Assembly (NCBI GenBank): GCA_030039825.1
Contig: JASHUV010000189.1
Location: 1-9,597, forward strand
Direction of reading: 5' to 3'
DNA: 9,597 nucleotides
DNA from: Thermoplasmata archaeon
GTDB lineage: Archaea; Thermoplasmatota; Thermoplasmata; Lutacidiplasmatales; UBA184
The position numbers and the translations under genes are program-made. Of the stretch, positions 1 to 5,841 are shown in pieces; within the stretch, counting starts at the first letter, position 1; every line of letters begins with the position of its first letter. Below the pieces are notes generated by a model. It was given only the letters and a program-made list of their open reading frames with translations. It ran no database searches and was not told where the DNA came from.

Positions 1-1
1 G

Positions 2-538
2 TTCGCGCTCGTCGACATCCCGAGCTCCTACCGCAAGGACCACATCTTCCGGGAGCTCTCCCTGACCCCGCTCACGAAGGGGGAGTGGCTCGCCTCGAAG
101 GTCATCTGGTACGTCCTCATCACCTTCCTCACGGCGCTCCTCATGCTCGCCGTCGGCGACCTCGCCTTCCACGCCCACGTGACCCCCGACCTCGCCATGG
201 TGCCGTTCCTCGTGCTCGGGCCGTTCTTCTTCGTCGCGCTCGGGATGCTCGCCGGGACCGTCGCGAAGACCCCGGAGAGCGCCGCGGTCATCGGGAACGT
301 CTTCACCTTCCCGATGATGTTCCTCTCCGGGACGTTCTTCCCCGTGAGCGACTTCCCGACCGGCCTGCAGGTCGTCGCCCACGTGCTGCCGCTCTACTAC
401 GTGATCGACGGGATGAACCAGGCCGCGCTCTTCCACGACTACGGGACCGGCTACCTGACGGACCTCCTCGTCGTCCTCCTCCTCAGCATCGTCGTCGCGG
501 CGGCCGCGACGCTCCTGTTCAAGTGGCGGGACGAATGA
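2..538 (+). CDS. ABC-2 type transporter permease, C-terminal part (5' truncated by window edge)
   Basis: This is the last 178 residues of an integral membrane permease of the ABC-2 family, which with a separate ATPase exports drugs, polysaccharides or other substrates. The frame is open from the window edge, so the true start lies upstream. The fragment begins in a soluble segment with the family pattern R-x-x-E-L-x-x-T-P-L-x-K-x-E-W-L-x-x-K, the cytoplasmic loop typical of these permeases. Hydrophobic segments then follow: VLITFLTALLMLAV, a pair around MVPFLVLGPFFFVALGML, FTFPMMFLSGTFFP (the conserved FLSG-x-FFP element of ABC-2 proteins), VVAHVLPLYYVIDGMN, and a final helix LLVVLLLSIVVAAAATLLF ending in KWRDE. 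The stop overlaps the start of the flavin reductase gene as ATGA, so the genes are probably cotranscribed. The substrate cannot be told from this fragment. Confidence 0.88.
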   Translation, partial: FALVDIPSSYRKDHIFRELSLTPLTKGEWLASKVIWYVLITFLTALLMLAVGDLAFHAHVTPDLAMVPFLVLGPFFFVALGMLAGTVAKTPESAAVIGNVFTFPMMFLSGTFFPVSDFPTGLQVVAHVLPLYYVIDGMNQAALFHDYGTGYLTDLLVVLLLSIVVAAAATLLFKWRDE

Positions 539-1065
539 CGGGCGTGGGTCCCCCCGAGGCGCTCGCGTTCCGCCACCTCATGGCCCGGTGGCCGACCGGC
601 GTCGCCGTCGTCACCGCCCGCGAGGCGGGCCGGGACCACGGCCTGACGGTGAACGCGCTCCTCTCCCTCACCCTCGCGCCGCCGACGATCCTCGTCTCCC
701 TCAGCGTCGACGCCGACACGACGCCGATCGTCGAGCGGAGCGGGCGCTTCGCGGCGAGCTTCCTCTCCGCCGCCCAGCGGCCGATCTCCGAGCGCTTCGC
801 GCGCACCCTCCCCTCCGCGGAGAAGTTCCGCGACCTCGCGCTCGACCGCAGTCCCGGGGGGCTCGCGCTCCTCCCCGGTGCCGTCGGTCGGCTCGAGTGC
901 CGGGTGCGCGAGGTCCGGCCCGGCGGCGACCACCGGATCGTCCTCGGCGAGGTCGAGTGGATCGACCTCCCTCCGGACGGCACGCCCCTCGTGTTCCACC
1001 GCTCGGGCTACGCGGCCGAGGACGGGCCGGACCGCCTCCGGCTCCCTCCCCCGAGGTCGGCATGA
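535..1065 (+). CDS. Flavin reductase-like, FMN-binding split-barrel protein
   Basis: The protein has 176 residues, normal for the flavin reductase-like domain family (HpaC/DIM6/NTAB type), which binds FMN and often reduces flavin with NAD(P)H for a partner enzyme. Visible family features, in order: F-x-x-x-M-x-x-W-P-T-G-V-A-V-V-T near residues 12-27; GLTVNALLSLTLAPP (36-50), the usual G-x-T-x-x-x-x-x-S-x-x-P-P strand; I-L-V-S-L (52-56); G-R-F-A-A-S-F-L (70-77); a KF pair (97-98); and GDHRIVLGEV (131-140), the conserved G-D-H-x-x-x-x-G-x-V element, followed by FHRSGY (154-159). The ATG at 535 is chosen because it overlaps the permease stop and puts the fold at the N-terminus; longer in-frame starts would run inside the permease gene. 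It overlaps trxB by ATGA. Whether it is a true reductase or a flavoprotein with another redox role is not decided by sequence. Confidence 0.88.
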   Translation: MTGVGPPEALAFRHLMARWPTGVAVVTAREAGRDHGLTVNALLSLTLAPPTILVSLSVDADTTPIVERSGRFAASFLSAAQRPISERFARTLPSAEKFRDLALDRSPGGLALLPGAVGRLECRVREVRPGGDHRIVLGEVEWIDLPPDGTPLVFHRSGYAAEDGPDRLRLPPPRSA

Positions 1066-2027
1066 CCCCGGCCCCGCGCCACGTGCGCGTCGCGGTCGTG
1101 GGCAGCGGGCCGGCCGGCCTGACGGCGGCGCTCTACCTCTCCCGGGCGGAGCTCGCTCCGGTCGTCGTGAGCGGCGTGCCCGCCGGCGGCCAGCTGATGC
1201 TGACGACCGACGTCGAGAACTTCCCGGGCTTCCCGGAAGGGATCCAGGGCCCCGAGCTCGTGGAGAAGATCCGCGCCCAGGCCGCGCGCTTCGGCACGGA
1301 GTTCCTCGACGCGAACGTGACGGCCGTCGACTTCACGCGACGGCCCTTCCGGCTCGAGCTCGGCGCGGCCGGGACCCTCCTCGCCGACGCCGTGGTCGTC
1401 GCCACCGGGGCCGACGCCCGCTGGCTCGACCTGCCGAGCGAGCAGAGGCTGCGCGGCCACGGCGTCTCGGCGTGCGCGACGTGCGACGGCTTCTTCTTCA
1501 AGGGAGTCCCGCTCGCCTGCGTCGGCGGCGGCGACTCGGCGCTCGAGGAGGCGCTCTTCCTCACGCGCTTCGCGACCCACGTGACCGTCATCCATCGTCG
1601 TTCGGAGATGAGGGCGAGCCGGATCATGCAGGCGCGGGCCCTCGCGAACAAGAAGATCTCCTTCCTTCTCGACTCCGAGGTCGTCGAGGTCCTCGGGGAG
1701 GGGAAGGTCACGGGCGTCAAGGTCCGGCACGTACCGTCGGGAAAGCTCTCCGACCTCGCCGTCCAGGGCCTCTTCGTGGCGATCGGCCACGAGCCGGCGA
1801 CCCGGGTCTTCCGCGACGCCCTCGCCCTCGACGAGCACGGTTACATCGCGACGGAGCGGATCACCCGGACGAGCGTGGAAGGGGTCTTCGCCGCGGGCGA
1901 CGTCTACGACCACCGCTACCGCCAAGCCGTGAGCGCGGCGGGCCTCGGCTGCATGGCGGCGCTCGACGCCGAGCGCTACCTCGCCGAGCACCCGGCCGAC
2001 GGCTCGAGCCACCCCCCGTCGACTTAG
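1062..2027 (+). CDS. trxB: Thioredoxin reductase (NADPH, FAD)
   Basis: This 321-residue cytosolic flavoenzyme passes electrons from NADPH through FAD and a redox-active disulfide to thioredoxin or a similar protein. The size is typical of low-molecular-weight thioredoxin reductases. Motifs are complete: GSGPAG (residues 14-19) for FAD; GGQLMLTTDVENFPGFP, a hallmark of TrxB; VVVATGA; the redox pair C138-A-T-C141 followed by DGFFF; GGGDSALEEA (155-164) and HRR (178-180) with R184 for NADPH, arguing for NADPH rather than NADH; and GVFAAGDVYDHRYRQ near the C-terminus for FAD. The ATG at 1062 overlaps the upstream stop (ATGA) and is preceded by GAGGT at 1053-1057. No thioredoxin gene is visible nearby. 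Its coupling to a flavin reductase-like gene suggests a shared redox role, but this is inference. Some archaeal TrxB-like enzymes use other cofactors; the intact HRR motif argues against that here. Confidence 0.96.
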   Translation: MTPAPRHVRVAVVGSGPAGLTAALYLSRAELAPVVVSGVPAGGQLMLTTDVENFPGFPEGIQGPELVEKIRAQAARFGTEFLDANVTAVDFTRRPFRLELGAAGTLLADAVVVATGADARWLDLPSEQRLRGHGVSACATCDGFFFKGVPLACVGGGDSALEEALFLTRFATHVTVIHRRSEMRASRIMQARALANKKISFLLDSEVVEVLGEGKVTGVKVRHVPSGKLSDLAVQGLFVAIGHEPATRVFRDALALDEHGYIATERITRTSVEGVFAAGDVYDHRYRQAVSAAGLGCMAALDAERYLAEHPADGSSHPPST

Positions 2028-2045
2028 GGATGACGTCGGGCCGGC

Positions 2046-2079
2046 GGCCCCGAGGGGGGCCGGTCCTCGGGGGCCCCCC
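2046..2079 (+). terminator. GC-rich hairpin after trxB, possible terminator
   Basis: Starting 18 nt after the trxB stop, the sequence can fold in two competing ways. One has a perfect 8-bp stem, 2054-2061 (GGGGGGCC, with A at 2053 breaking it) with 2072-2079 (GGCCCCCC). The other pairs GGCCCCGAGG (2046-2055) with CCTCGGGGGCC (2065-2075), with one bulged G. A pyrimidine-rich patch ACCTTTCTAT follows at 2091-2100, but there is no proper T run. The position at the end of the trxB unit fits a terminator. The absence of a T tract, and the fact that archaeal termination depends mainly on T runs, keep this tentative. Confidence 0.35.
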
Positions 2080-2086
2080 GGTCCCG

Positions 2087-2100
2087 TCAAACCTTTCTAT
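2087..2100 (+). promoter_or_regulatory. Weak candidate promoter for the hypothetical protein-uspA unit
   Basis: The most AT-rich patch of the intergenic region is GTCAAACCTTTCTAT. If the organism is archaeal, CTTTCTAT could serve as a poor TATA-like box with the preceding CAAA as a purine-rich BRE. That would place transcription start near 2120-2130, about 65-75 nt upstream of the ATG at 2194. The match is poor. The support is mainly position: a new unit with a strong ribosome binding site starts downstream, after a hairpin. Confidence 0.25.
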
Positions 2101-2120
2101 CGCTCGTCGATGGCGCCCTC

Positions 2121-2179
2121 GGCTGTGGAGTCAGCCGGTGGCCCGCCGGGCCACGAATCGCCCTCGGGCCGATGACTCC
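2121..2179 (+). repeat. Nested inverted repeats in the leader of the hypothetical protein-uspA unit
   Basis: A perfect 17-nt inverted repeat GTGGCCCGCCGGGCCAC lies at 2138-2154 (8-bp arms around one base, or 6-bp arms with a 5-nt loop in RNA). It is enclosed by a second pair, GGAGTCA at 2127-2133 and TGACTCC at 2173-2179, which ends just before the Shine-Dalgarno sequence at 2181-2186. A third pairing, GGCTG (2121-2125) with CAGCC (2132-2136), would compete with the outer stem. The arrangement could be an operator or a structured 5' leader. In a genome this GC-rich, chance pairing is common, so function is unproven, and no known riboswitch class is recognised. Confidence 0.4.
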
Positions 2180-2180
2180 T

Positions 2181-2186
2181 GGGAGG
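2181..2186 (+). promoter_or_regulatory. Strong Shine-Dalgarno for the hypothetical protein gene
   Basis: GGGAGG sits 7 nt upstream of the ATG at 2194. It is a near-perfect ribosome binding site and fixes this start. It is the clearest translation signal on the plus strand and a main reason to accept the unrecognised gene downstream as real. Confidence 0.7.
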
Positions 2187-2193
2187 AAGAACG

Positions 2194-2637
2194 ATGCCCA
2201 GGAGGAAGGCGCCCCGAACGTCCGAGGATCCCCGCCCTGAACCGGCCCCGCCCCCGGCCCCCGGGTGGGAGCCGCCGGTCGAGGTGGTCCGAGCGCTCGC
2301 GCCCTGGCTCGACGTGCGACGGGTCGGGCCCGTCGGGTTCTATCGGTGGCTGCGGGGCGCCCTGCCGGCGCTGCCGGCGCCGGGGACCGACCCGTCCTCG
2401 CCGCCCGACATCGAGCATCGCGTGGCCGAGCTCGGTCTCGCCCTCCTCGATAGCGCGGGCGCGAGCGCCGCCGCCCACTTCCGGGCCTCGGAGCTCCTGC
2501 GGGACAACGTCCTCTTGGCCCGCCGGGTGGCGGTGCTCGAGGGGGCCCTCCGGTCGGCCGGTCGGGCGGTTCCCGACGGCCCCCGGGGGGCGGAGGAACG
2601 CCCCGGTCGCTACCGCCCCGGGAGCGACGGACCGTGA
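2194..2637 (+). CDS. Hypothetical protein, 147 aa, coupled to a universal stress protein
   Basis: I do not recognise this family. The first about 28 residues are low complexity, basic then Pro/Ala rich, and probably disordered (MPRRKAPRTSEDPRPEPAPPPAP). A more ordered part follows: VEVVRALAPWLDVRRVGPVGFYRWL, then helical, heptad-like stretches at about 73-96 and 103-124 (IEHRVAELGLALLD and LLRDNVLLARRVAVLEGALRSAG) that could form a helical hairpin or coiled coil. The tail is Gly/Pro/Arg rich. There is no cysteine, signal peptide or membrane segment. Evidence that it is real: a strong Shine-Dalgarno sequence, a start after the only long gap of the plus strand, and a GTGA overlap with the next gene, implying translational coupling. 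The shared operon suggests a stress-related or regulatory partner of the UspA-like protein, but that is inference. Confidence 0.7.
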   Translation: MPRRKAPRTSEDPRPEPAPPPAPGWEPPVEVVRALAPWLDVRRVGPVGFYRWLRGALPALPAPGTDPSSPPDIEHRVAELGLALLDSAGASAAAHFRASELLRDNVLLARRVAVLEGALRSAGRAVPDGPRGAEERPGRYRPGSDGP

Positions 2638-3065
2638 CGGACCCGCCGGGGTTCCGCGCCATCGTGCTCGGCTACGACGGCTCCCCGGCGTCCGCTCGCG
2701 GGTTGGCCCTCGGGGTGAGGCTCGCCCGGGCGGGCGGCGCCCGGCTCTTCCTCGTGCATGCCCGCGAGCGCGACGTCGGCCGGGCCGAACCCACGACGGA
2801 GGAGGAGAGCACCTCGCGGGACGACGCCGTCGCCGCGTCGGTCGCCACCTGGGTCCGGCGGGCGGCCGAGGAGGGGGTCGCGATGACGGCCGTCGCCCGC
2901 GATCAGGCGCCCCCGGTGGCGATCCTCGCGGTGGCGGAGGAAGTCGGGGCCGATCTCATCGTGGTCGGGACGCGGGGGCTCCACCCCGCCGCCCGGGTCG
3001 TCCTCGGTTCGGTGTCGTCGGACGTCGTCGCCCGGGCGCGCCGGCCCGTGGTGGTCGTCCCCTAG
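2634..3065 (+). CDS. Universal stress protein (UspA family), single domain, ATP-binding type
   Basis: This 143-residue soluble protein is one Usp domain of usual length. Usp proteins form dimers, and many bind ATP and modulate stress survival or partner proteins. The N-terminal strand AIVLGYDGSP carries the conserved Asp (D15) of the V-x-x-D-G-S motif. The second half shows ILAVAEEVGADLIVVGTRG, followed by the complete nucleotide-binding signature G-x2-G-x9-G-S (GTRG-nine residues-GS) and the final hydrophobic strand RPVVVVP. The protein is therefore of the ATP-binding class rather than the UspA class proper that lacks the motif. Start is GTG at 2634, overlapping the upstream stop (GTGA), with GGGAG at 2620-2624, 9 nt upstream. 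The TAG stop shares the CTAG palindrome with the stop of the convergent HyfB-like gene. Confidence 0.93.
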   Translation: MTDPPGFRAIVLGYDGSPASARGLALGVRLARAGGARLFLVHARERDVGRAEPTTEEESTSRDDAVAASVATWVRRAAEEGVAMTAVARDQAPPVAILAVAEEVGADLIVVGTRGLHPAARVVLGSVSSDVVARARRPVVVVP

Positions 3066-5083
3066 GGCCCGGGGAACGCCGCCGCCACGTACACGATCAC
3101 GACGAGCACGGTGAGGAGGATGTAGGTGAGGTACCGGCCGATGCGCCCGGGCATGATCGCCCGCTTCGTCCCCTCGGCGGCCCACAGGACGAGCCGGACG
3201 AGGGCGTCGTAGAAGGACTTGAACACATCGAGGACCTCGAGGTCGACGTCGTAGGAGAGGGGCGTCGCGATCTCGGCCGAGACGCCGGGGCTCGACGCGC
3301 GCCGGACCTCGCGGGTCCCGAGGAAGCCGGAGAGCATGAGCCGAAGCCCCGTGCTGTAGCCGAAGCTCGTGTAGGTCTCCGACGGGGGCGGCGCGGCCCG
3401 GCCCCCCGACCAGGCGGGGACGCGGCGCTCCGCCCCGCGCCGGCCGAGGGCGAAGTAGGCGAGGGCCGGGAGGGAACCGATCGCGAAGGCGAGGAGGAGC
3501 GCGGGCGGGGAGATGATCCCGAAGAACCCCGATGGGCTCCCGGAGAGGATCGACCATCCGCTCGGGATGGCGAGGAGGGAGCCGACGGGGGCCGCGGTGC
3601 GGGCCCCCTCGAACGCCGAAACGGTCGGGGCGAGGGCGGTGAGGATCCAGGGGGAGAGCACGCCGAGGGCCGCGACGAGCACCGTGAGCCCGGCGATGGG
3701 GGCCCGGAGGCCGCGCGGGCGCTCGGCGTTCGGGGGCCGAACCGGCCGATAGAGGGCCGCGAAGCCCACGAACTTGACCATCGCCACGAGGACGAGCCCC
3801 GCGGCCAGGGCGACGACCGCCCCGGCGAGGAGGCCCGTGAACTGGAGCCAGGCTTGGGGGAACCGAAAGGACTGGAAGAGGGCCTCGAGGATCATCCACT
3901 CGCTCACGAAACCGGCGAGCGGGGGGGCGGCGGCCAGGCTGAGCGCCGCGAGGACCCCCGCCCCGCTCGCGACGGGATCCGCCGCCTTCGTCCCGCCGCG
4001 AGTCCTTGATAGGTCGAGCGTGTGGACCGACCGCTCGACATCGCCGGCGAAGAGAAAGAGGGCCGCCTTCGTGACGGCGTGCGCGAGGGCCTGGAAGAAG
4101 GCGGCGAAGAGGGCGAAGGCGGCGAGGGCGGGGAGGCCGTCCGAGCGCGCGATGAGCGAGATCCCGAGCGCGACGAGGATGAGCCCGTTGTTCTCGATGG
4201 TGCTGTACGCCGGCAGGCCCTTCGCGTGCTCGCTGACCGCGGCGAACAGGGCCCCGAGCAGCGCCGAGATCGCCCCGATCGTGAGGAGCAGGGCCCCCCA
4301 CCAGCTCGGGCCGTCGGGGAGCAGCGCGACGACCCGGAAGAGCCCGTAGACGCCGGCGAGCGTCAGCGTCGAGCTGAGGACCGCCGAGGCGTTCGACGGC
4401 GCCGAGGAGTGCGCGATCGGGAGCCACTCGCTCATGTGGAAGGGCGCCACCCCCATCTTGAGCCCGAACCCGACGAGGGCCGCCACGAAGACGACGGAGA
4501 CCATCGGCCCGGCGATCGGGGAGGTCATCGCGAAGCTCCCCGTCCCGTCGTACAGGCCGGCGATGGCGAGCGCGACGAGGATCGTGCTCGCCTCCCCGAA
4601 CGCGAGGAAGACGAACGCCGCCGAGAAGATGCGGAGGGGTCGCCCGACCGCCTCGAGGATCATCCAGTAGGCCGCGAGGGTCATCGTCTCCCAGGCGGCG
4701 AGGAAGAGGAGCCAGTCGGACGTCGAGAACAGGACGGCGATGGCGCCGAGGGTGAGCGCGTAGGCGACCGCGAGCGACCGGCCGGGGCCGGTGTCGTAGG
4801 CGAGCGAATAGGAGGACGTCGCGCCCCAGACGAGCCCGGCCGCGAGGGCGAAGAACCCGGAGAGCGCGTCGAGGTGGAGCGCCTCCGGCTCCCCGACGAC
4901 GCCCGTCCAGCTCAGGGCCGTGAACGGACCGGCGTCGAGGGCGGCGAGCGCGGCGATCACGAGAAGGACGCTGCCCAGGAAGGTCGCCGCGTAGCCGAGC
5001 CGGCGGTCGACGAGGGCGAGCGGCGCCCCGCCGAAGAGGGCGGCGATCGCGAGGAGCAGGAGGAGGCCCGCGCCCCCGATCAT
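3062..5083 (-). CDS. HyfB/NuoL-like ion-translocating membrane subunit of an Ehr-type complex
   Basis: This 673-residue polytopic membrane protein is related to the antiporter-like subunits of complex I and group 4 hydrogenases, which move H+ or Na+ when the core transfers electrons. Charged pathway residues are in place: E132 in AAWETMTLAAYWMI, K209 in GFGLKMGVAPFHMSEWLP (with HSSAPSNASA next), K288 in SEHAKGLPAYSTIENNG, and K339 in AHAVTKAALFLFAG. The length and the tail identify HyfB/HycC rather than NuoL: the C-terminus has the soluble piece VPAWSGG...ETYTSFGYSTGLR and then GRIGRYLTYILLTVLVVIVYV. The usual W-D-C-G of that piece is W-S-G-G here, and I see no cysteine in the protein. The ATG at 5083 overlaps the small-subunit stop (ATGA), with GAGGGGG 8 nt upstream. 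A longer in-frame start at 5158 would only add a non-hydrophobic stretch over the small-subunit gene. This is the last gene of the operon. Confidence 0.93.
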   Translation of the reverse strand: MIGGAGLLLLLAIAALFGGAPLALVDRRLGYAATFLGSVLLVIAALAALDAGPFTALSWTGVVGEPEALHLDALSGFFALAAGLVWGATSSYSLAYDTGPGRSLAVAYALTLGAIAVLFSTSDWLLFLAAWETMTLAAYWMILEAVGRPLRIFSAAFVFLAFGEASTILVALAIAGLYDGTGSFAMTSPIAGPMVSVVFVAALVGFGLKMGVAPFHMSEWLPIAHSSAPSNASAVLSSTLTLAGVYGLFRVVALLPDGPSWWGALLLTIGAISALLGALFAAVSEHAKGLPAYSTIENNGLILVALGISLIARSDGLPALAAFALFAAFFQALAHAVTKAALFLFAGDVERSVHTLDLSRTRGGTKAADPVASGAGVLAALSLAAAPPLAGFVSEWMILEALFQSFRFPQAWLQFTGLLAGAVVALAAGLVLVAMVKFVGFAALYRPVRPPNAERPRGLRAPIAGLTVLVAALGVLSPWILTALAPTVSAFEGARTAAPVGSLLAIPSGWSILSGSPSGFFGIISPPALLLAFAIGSLPALAYFALGRRGAERRVPAWSGGRAAPPPSETYTSFGYSTGLRLMLSGFLGTREVRRASSPGVSAEIATPLSYDVDLEVLDVFKSFYDALVRLVLWAAEGTKRAIMPGRIGRYLTYILLTVLVVIVYVAAAFPGP

Positions 5084-5832
5084 GGTGCCGGCCCCCTCGA
5101 CCGCCGCCGGCCGAGCGCGAGGATCCCCTCCAGGATGGCGACCGGCGCCGGCGGGCATCCCGCCACGTAGAGGTCGACCGGGACGATCTCACCGACGGCG
5201 GCGGCCCGGCCGGGCGCCTCGGCGAAGATCCCCCCGTCGATCGCGCACGCCCCGACGGCGAGGACGGCCTTCGGGGCGGGCATCGCCTCGAACGTCCGTC
5301 GGAGCGGCTCGACCATCGCGGCCGTCGGCACGCCGACCACGACGAGGACATCGGCGTGGCGGGGCGAGTTCGTGAAGAACATCCCGAGCCGGTGGAGGTC
5401 GTAGTAGGGATTGGCGAGCCCCATCACCTCGAGATTGCACCCCTGGCAGCTCCCGACATCGACGAGGAAGACGTGGAGGGACGGGCCGAGCTCGGCGAGC
5501 GGGGCGGGTCCCGTCCCCCCCGGGGGGCGGCCGTCCGGCCAACGGAGCCCGGCCCGGGACCCGAGGTTCGCCGACGCGTCGGGCGCGGGGACCAAGCCCG
5601 CGGGGAGGCACCTCGCGCACCGGACGCACTTTCCCTGGTCGATCTCGGTGAGGGAGATCGCCCCCGTCGGGCAGGCGGCCCGGACCTCCGGGGGGAGCGA
5701 CGCGAGGGCGACCGGTCCCGCACCGGGAGCGCGGGCGGCGGCCGGGAGCTCCTCCGGATCGGCCGGTCGCCGGGGGAACTCGGTCGTGAGGATGCCGATC
5801 GCCGCGGCCTGCCCGAGCCAGCTCTTGACCAC
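5080..5832 (-). CDS. Fused ferredoxin (HycF-like) and NuoB/HycG-like small subunit with two predicted [4Fe-4S] clusters
   Basis: This 250-residue electron-transfer subunit sits in the peripheral arm of the complex. Residues 1-80 resemble the HycF/HyfH ferredoxin: WLGQAAAIGILTTEFPRRP is the usual N-terminal G-I-x-T-T-x-Y-P membrane-docking segment. It is followed by a ferredoxin fold keeping only C54 (in ACPTGAI) and C69-x-x-C72-x-x-C75. A Gly/Pro/Ala linker (about 81-115) leads to the NuoB/HycG-like domain: VDVGSC129-Q-G-C132-NLEV, LAVGAC196-AIDGGIF and VAGC226-PPAPVAILEGI, the four ligands of the cluster nearest the large subunit. All eight cysteines are accounted for, four per cluster. The GTG start at 5832 lies 5 nt after the large-subunit stop, and GGTGA spans that stop at 5837-5841. 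This start is preferred because it gives the full HycF-like N-terminus. It overlaps the HyfB-like gene by ATGA. Donor and acceptor are unknown. Confidence 0.92.
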   Translation of the reverse strand: MVKSWLGQAAAIGILTTEFPRRPADPEELPAAARAPGAGPVALASLPPEVRAACPTGAISLTEIDQGKCVRCARCLPAGLVPAPDASANLGSRAGLRWPDGRPPGGTGPAPLAELGPSLHVFLVDVGSCQGCNLEVMGLANPYYDLHRLGMFFTNSPRHADVLVVVGVPTAAMVEPLRRTFEAMPAPKAVLAVGACAIDGGIFAEAPGRAAAVGEIVPVDLYVAGCPPAPVAILEGILALGRRRSRGPAP

Positions 5833-5836
5833 CGTC

Positions 5837-5841
5837 TCACC
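5837..5841 (-). promoter_or_regulatory. Ribosome binding site GGTGA for the small subunit, overlapping the large-subunit stop
   Basis: On the minus strand the run GGGTGA contains the TGA stop of the large-subunit gene and ends 4 nt before the GTG start at 5832. GGTGA matches the 16S rRNA 3' end tail that is common in archaea. The placement implies reinitiation or coupled translation of the two catalytic-core subunits, which would keep them equimolar. It also supports the GTG as the correct start. Confidence 0.5.

Noticed and set aside
588..2027. Thioredoxin reductase with a 158-residue N-terminal extension
   Set aside because: The extension is a shadow of the flavin reductase gene. The FAD motif begins properly after the ATG at 1062, which has GAGGT upstream.
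878..4009. Very long open frame on the plus strand (over 1,000 codons) crossing trxB, the intergenic region and the HyfB-like gene
   Set aside because: It is Arg/Pro/Gly rich, has no recognisable domain and overlaps well-supported genes; stop codons are rare by chance at this G+C.
2610..5351. Long minus-strand open frame (913 codons) over uspA and the HyfB-like gene
   Set aside because: Low-complexity basic translation in a shadow frame of the HyfB-like gene, with no family motif.
5590..5680. Frameshift or sequencing error in the ferredoxin domain, suspected from missing cysteines
   Set aside because: The frame stays open and codes for sensible sequence throughout, and the four remaining cysteines form exactly one cluster set, which an error would hardly produce.
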